From positions 20,462 through 84,461 of the forward strand of contig NZ_PZKN01000021.1 in NCBI RefSeq assembly GCF_003046795.1: DNA of 64,000 nucleotides, read 5' to 3'. Position numbers and translations under genes: made by a program. The notes beneath the pieces were generated by a model. The model worked only from the letters and a program-made list of their open reading frames with translations. It did not search any database and was not told where the DNA came from. How positions within the stretch are numbered: position 1 is the first letter of the stretch; every line of letters begins with the position of its first letter. Positions 60,563-64,000 of the stretch are shown here, piece by piece. The stretch is from Desulfonatronum sp. SC1. Lineage in GTDB: Bacteria; Desulfobacterota; Desulfovibrionia; Desulfovibrionales; Desulfonatronaceae.

Positions 60563-63500
60563 AAGGACGAGCGCGCCACCAGATCGTACACCGCCGTGAA
60601 GTCCCGCTCCAACCGTGGAAGCAGGCTTCGAAGCGCGTCGAGGTCGTTGTTTCGACCCGCGTCCTCCATTTTTCGGGCAGTTTCGGCCAAGTGCGGGCAG
60701 CTGCAGTTCAAGGCCGCGCCCTTGAGGCCGTGGGCTTCCTCGCCGACGGCCTGGGCGTCGCCACTGGTCAGGTAGGTCTTGATGGTCTCGATCCGCTGAG
60801 TTCCGTTGTCCACCAAAGAGCGCAGAACATCCCGAACCAAGTCGTGATCCCCCATGACCCGGTCCAAGAGTTCCGGCTTGTTGCAGACAACGTCGGTTCC
60901 CATGGCCGACTCCATGCAGGATGTGGTCTTCGAAAGAGGCCCGTCGGACGAACTTGTCGGTTGCATCCATTTGATCACGGTTTCGTGCAAGGCCTCGAAT
61001 CGCAGAGGTTTGGTCAGGTAGTCGTCGAAACCCGCGGCCAGGAATCGTTCCCGGTCTCCATGCACGGCGTGGGCGGTCAGGGCAATGATCGGCGTACGCC
61101 GATGGGAGGGCTGAGGGTTGAAACCTGAGACCTGGGGGTCGGAACTCTGACTTCTGGCTTCTGACTCCTGACTTCTTATTTTTCCCGTCGCCTCCAGCCC
61201 ATCCATGATCGGCATTTCGATATCCATGACCACCAGATCGTAGACCTGCTTTTTCACGGCGACCACGGCTTCTTGTCCATTGTTCGCTGTATCCGGGAAA
61301 ATGCCTATTTTTTGCAACATCTTCCGGGCCACGAGTTGGTTGACCGGGTTGTCCTCCACCAGCAAGACGCGGAGGCCCGGCTGAACTTGAGGAATCTGTT
61401 CCGTTTGTTCGGGCGGGCGTACTTCTCGAAGCATGGTTCGGCTCGGGCTTTCGGAGGCGCATGATCCGGGTTGCTTGCCGAACCGAGCCGTGAACCAGAA
61501 GGTGGAGCCCCGGCCTTCAGTGCTTTCCACGCCGATTTTTCCGTCCATCTTTTCCGCCAAACGCTTGGAGATGGCCAATCCGAGGCCGGTGCCGCCGAAT
61601 TGTCGGGTTGTGGAGGCGTCCACCTGCTGGAAGCATTGAAACAGGAGCTGGAGCTTGTCCGCGGGGATGCCCGGGCCCGTGTCGTGAACATTGAAGCGGA
61701 ACTGTAGGGTATTGGGTTCACGGATTAATGGTTCACGGTTCACGGTTGGGTCCGTGGTGTCGCCGGTATGTGTTGTATTTGGCGCGACACCGTCGGGCAA
61801 AATATTTTTCGCCCCTACGTCAACACCGTCCGTCGTTTTTTCAACCGTTGAACCGTTGAACCGTGAACCGTGAACCTCTCCCTGAACCTCTTCAACCTCA
61901 ATCCTCACTTCTCCCTTTTCCGTAAATTTCACGGCATTCCCGCACAGATTGAGCAGAATCTGGCGTAGGCGCAGGGGGTCGCCCACAAGGGCGATGGACA
62001 CGTCGTCATGTATTTGCCAGCCGAGGTGCAGGCCTTTCGTCTGGGCCGTCACGGCCAGCATGTTCACCGTCGCGTCCAGAACCTCGGGCAGGGAAAAAGG
62101 CACTTTTTCGAGTTCCAGCTTGTCGGCCTCGATTTTGGAGAAGTCCAGGATGTCGTTTATCAGCCTGAGCAGGGCTTCGCCGCTGGCATGGATCACCTGG
62201 GCGTATTCGGACTGTTCCTCGTTCAACTCCGTATCCAGGAGCAATTCGGTCATGCCCACCACGCCGTTCATGGGTGTACGGATTTCGTGACTCATGGTGG
62301 CCAAAAAGCGGCTTTTGGCGATATTGGCCCGTTCCGCTTCGGCCCTGGCCGTTTTCAACTCTTCCTCTCGACGTTTGCGCCGGATGACGTTGACCAGGAG
62401 TTCCGCCAGGACCATGAACAATTTGATCTCCGTGGCCGACCACTCCCTCCGACGCTGGACCGAGTCGAAGCCAACGAATCCGATGCACTCTTGTCCGTTC
62501 AACAACGGTAACGAGAGCACGGAGAGGATGTCTTGGTCCGCCAGATGCTTTCGCAACGGGTCGGTTTCGGGCATGGCGCTCACGTCGTTGATGTAAAATG
62601 GTTTCCCGGATCGGTGGTGGTTGACCTGGTTCGGTGCTTCGTCGAACGAGACGTTTTGGAGGTTGTTGATTTCAGGCTTAATCTCCGGGGCACTCCATTC
62701 ATGGGTGTTGCGCATGGTTTGCTGCTGATAATCGTAGGAGAAAATATAAACGCGATCAGTCTTGGAAAACGCTCCTACCCGGGCCAGGGCTTCCTGCAGG
62801 GCCTCGTCCAGGAAATCCATGGGCACGTTCAGGAAGAGCAGGGAAAGGTCCATGAGCAGGTGCTGCAGGTCGATCTGGTACTGGATTTGCTCGCGGGCCG
62901 CGACCCGTTCACTGATGTCCTGGACCGCTGAAAAAATGTGCGGTTCTCCATGAAAATGAATCATCCTGGCGAACATCAGTCCGGTGAGCCTCTTTTGGTT
63001 TTTCATCCGAAAACTGGCTTCAAAGTGGGAGCATGCTCCATTTTTTCGCAGCAATTCCAGGAACATGTCACGCTGTTCGGGATGTTCCCAAATATTCAAT
63101 CCCAGCGTGGTCTTTCCCTGGATTTCGTGGCGACTGAAGCCGCTCAGGGCCATGAAGGCCTCATTGGTTTCAATGATTTCGCCGTCTTTCATTCGGGTCA
63201 GGATCAGCGGGTTGGGGCTGGCATGGAACAGGGTCTGAAAACGCTCCTGGGTCTCGCGCAGGTTCCGTTCCATCCGGTGTCGGTCGGTAATGTCGGACAA
63301 GGTCAGCAGGAGTCTGCTCTGGTTGTCCACCATCAGCCGGGCCGTGGCCCCCAGCAGGACCATGTCCCTATGGCCCTCGCCGCTGACCAGCGTGGTCCGG
63401 AATTCGATGTCCTGAAACGAGATACCGGTTTGGAGCGTGCTCTGCATGGCGTTATTCAGCTCGCAAACGGCGCAGCTCTCGCCGTATCCGCAACCTCGCG

Positions 63501-63738
63501 GGTGCTCCTGGGCCCTGATGCATCCGAACGCGCCGCAGGCCCGGCCGAGGTGCAGGTCTTCGACGCTCATGTCCAAGAAGTCGCGCATGGCCCGGTTGGC
63601 GAACAGGATGCGTTGTTCGTCGTCCAGGACGCAGAGCAGGGCCGGGGTGCTGTCGAACACGGCCATGATCTCGTCGGTCATGTTCGAGGTAGGTGAGAGA
63701 TATTCAGACATATTGAGGGGAGACGGTTGGTGACGCAA
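60559..63738 (-). CDS. Hybrid histidine kinase (PAS-PAS-GAF-HisKA-HATPase-REC-HPt) with in-frame repeat inserts
   Basis: A soluble 1059-residue phosphorelay kinase. Order: PAS with a cysteine-rich loop (about 20-155; CGAFGC, then [11 protein letters not shown]), second PAS (about 165-280), GAF (about 300-460), HisKA with [10 protein letters not shown] (His about 483), HATPase (about 590-740, N box LCGNAVKF), receiver (about 790-935; [18 protein letters not shown]) and HPt (about 970-1059; [12 protein letters not shown]). All phosphotransfer residues are present. Two stretches do not belong to the domains: residues about 621-675 inside HATPase and about 853-879 inside the receiver. Both derive from dispersed repeats and are read in frame. 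The start is 63738, or MSEYLSP nine codons later. Confidence 0.88.
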   Translation of the reverse strand: MRHQPSPLNMSEYLSPTSNMTDEIMAVFDSTPALLCVLDDEQRILFANRAMRDFLDMSVEDLHLGRACGAFGCIRAQEHPRGCGYGESCAVCELNNAMQSTLQTGISFQDIEFRTTLVSGEGHRDMVLLGATARLMVDNQSRLLLTLSDITDRHRMERNLRETQERFQTLFHASPNPLILTRMKDGEIIETNEAFMALSGFSRHEIQGKTTLGLNIWEHPEQRDMFLELLRKNGACSHFEASFRMKNQKRLTGLMFARMIHFHGEPHIFSAVQDISERVAAREQIQYQIDLQHLLMDLSLLFLNVPMDFLDEALQEALARVGAFSKTDRVYIFSYDYQQQTMRNTHEWSAPEIKPEINNLQNVSFDEAPNQVNHHRSGKPFYINDVSAMPETDPLRKHLADQDILSVLSLPLLNGQECIGFVGFDSVQRRREWSATEIKLFMVLAELLVNVIRRKRREEELKTARAEAERANIAKSRFLATMSHEIRTPMNGVVGMTELLLDTELNEEQSEYAQVIHASGEALLRLINDILDFSKIEADKLELEKVPFSLPEVLDATVNMLAVTAQTKGLHLGWQIHDDVSIALVGDPLRLRQILLNLCGNAVKFTEKGEVRIEVEEVQGEVHGSRFNGSTVEKTTDGVDVGAKNILPDGVAPNTTHTGDTTDPTVNREPLIREPNTLQFRFNVHDTGPGIPADKLQLLFQCFQQVDASTTRQFGGTGLGLAISKRLAEKMDGKIGVESTEGRGSTFWFTARFGKQPGSCASESPSRTMLREVRPPEQTEQIPQVQPGLRVLLVEDNPVNQLVARKMLQKIGIFPDTANNGQEAVVAVKKQVYDLVVMDIEMPIMDGLEATGKIRSQESEARSQSSDPQVSGFNPQPSHRRTPIIALTAHAVHGDRERFLAAGFDDYLTKPLRFEALHETVIKWMQPTSSSDGPLSKTTSCMESAMGTDVVCNKPELLDRVMGDHDLVRDVLRSLVDNGTQRIETIKTYLTSGDAQAVGEEAHGLKGAALNCSCPHLAETARKMEDAGRNNDLDALRSLLPRLERDFTAVYDLVARSSF
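61101..61180. repeat. Family D repeat inside the kinase receiver domain
   Basis: A segment rich in gacttctg/acctgag words. It encodes [18 protein letters not shown] and following residues between the phosphoacceptor helix and the TPIIALTA strand of the receiver. Words are shared with 13091-13130 and, less strongly, with 35991-36022. Confidence 0.6.
61715..61876. repeat. Family B inverted-repeat element inside the kinase HATPase domain
   Basis: Left arm ggttcacggattaatggttc plus cacggttcacggttg (61715-61748); right arm caaccgttgaaccgttgaac plus cgtgaaccgtgaacc (61842-61876). The arms are inverted copies of the family B word and enclose about 94 bases, including gggcaaaatatttttcgccc (61795-61814), itself like a common dispersed palindrome. 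The 162 bases are a multiple of three and add about 54 residues between two strands of the HATPase domain without breaking the frame. Confidence 0.7.
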
Positions 63739-64000
63739 TGAGGAATGCCCTCATGCATTTTCGCGACACTACGAAAACGGCACCAGGGAGGCAAGACATT
63801 CATGAGGTTGGACTGGACTTCCAGTGCTGATCGGTCGGCGATCCGAGAGTGTTTCGGGAGCTTTTCGAGAAGCCTTGTGGTTCATTTTGGAACCTTGTAG
63901 GAAAAATGGAGATGAACCGGAAAGGTTGAGAGCCCGAGCGGGACTGCTTGAGCAAGGATGACGGTCCGGGCTGTACGGATCATCTGGCGCCCCGCCCACC
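63739..64000. other. Upstream region of the hybrid kinase, window edge
   Basis: 262 bases with no convincing gene on either strand. It presumably holds the promoter of the kinase; nothing specific can be assigned. Confidence 0.4.

Overview
The window is a GC-rich, densely packed piece of bacterial chromosome. Its gene set points to a sulfate-reducing Desulfovibrionales bacterium, perhaps of the Desulfonatronum type. It holds a long single-chain pyruvate:ferredoxin oxidoreductase with a two-cysteine C-terminal tail, an FdhE-type protein and MobA (which serve formate dehydrogenase and molybdoenzymes), acetyl-CoA synthetase, a TRAP carboxylate transporter, a mannose-family PTS remnant, and very many hybrid sensor kinases. 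The taxonomic placement is inferred from gene content; no 16S rRNA is present.

Layout. 1-1.6 kb: mannose-family PTS IIA, IIB and IIC; the IIC start lies in another frame, separated by a T9 tract. 1.7-3.5 kb: aryl-CoA ligase and a double-ACT protein. 3.7-6.7 kb: TRAP transporter dctPQM. 6.8-8.4 kb: SH3-domain membrane protein and CheZ. 8.4-11.4 kb: UbiD-family decarboxylase divergent from a first deoxyhypusine-synthase-like gene. 11.6-16.7 kb: MliC-type lipoprotein, a small unknown gene, rsmG, fabD, argS and a SPOR-domain protein. 16.7-19.7 kb: pyruvoyl-dependent arginine decarboxylase, a second deoxyhypusine-synthase-like gene and an FAD oxidoreductase, a probable polyamine locus. 20-31 kb: a signalling block with three sensor kinases, an EAL-HDOD protein, a PilZ protein and a HEAT-repeat response regulator. 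30.8-33.4 kb: metallo-hydrolase, LUD protein, holin-like membrane protein and MerR regulator. 33.5-40.6 kb (minus strand): the translation operon thrS-infC-rpmI-rplT-pheS-pheT; infC most probably starts at AUU inside the end of thrS. tRNA-Val(GAC) lies just upstream. 41-45.8 kb: fdhE, mobA, a LytTR regulator with a degenerate receiver, and acs. 45.9-47.7 kb: a decayed hicB antitoxin remnant and a chemoreceptor. 47.9-50.5 kb: flavin-binding split-barrel protein, proA and nadD. 50.7-54.3 kb: pyruvate:ferredoxin oxidoreductase. 54.7-60.6 kb: polyprenyl diphosphate synthase, a PurS-PurS-PurL fusion and a DEAD-box helicase. 60.6-63.7 kb: a large hybrid kinase.

Central carbon and energy genes (PFOR, Acs, FdhE, MobA, TRAP, aryl-CoA ligase) fit an anaerobe that uses small organic acids. 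The regulatory genes are mostly phosphorelay and c-di-GMP type.

The least expected features are: (i) the pyruvoyl arginine decarboxylase / deoxyhypusine-synthase-like cluster together with a second paralogue 6 kb away and no eIF5A-like substrate in view; (ii) two repeat-derived segments carried in frame inside the sensor kinase at 60.6-63.7 kb, whose relatives lie between genes elsewhere in the window; (iii) the T9 slippage candidate in the PTS IIC gene; and (iv) two regulators whose receiver domains have lost the phosphorylatable aspartate. No CRISPR array, insertion sequence, prophage or rRNA was seen.
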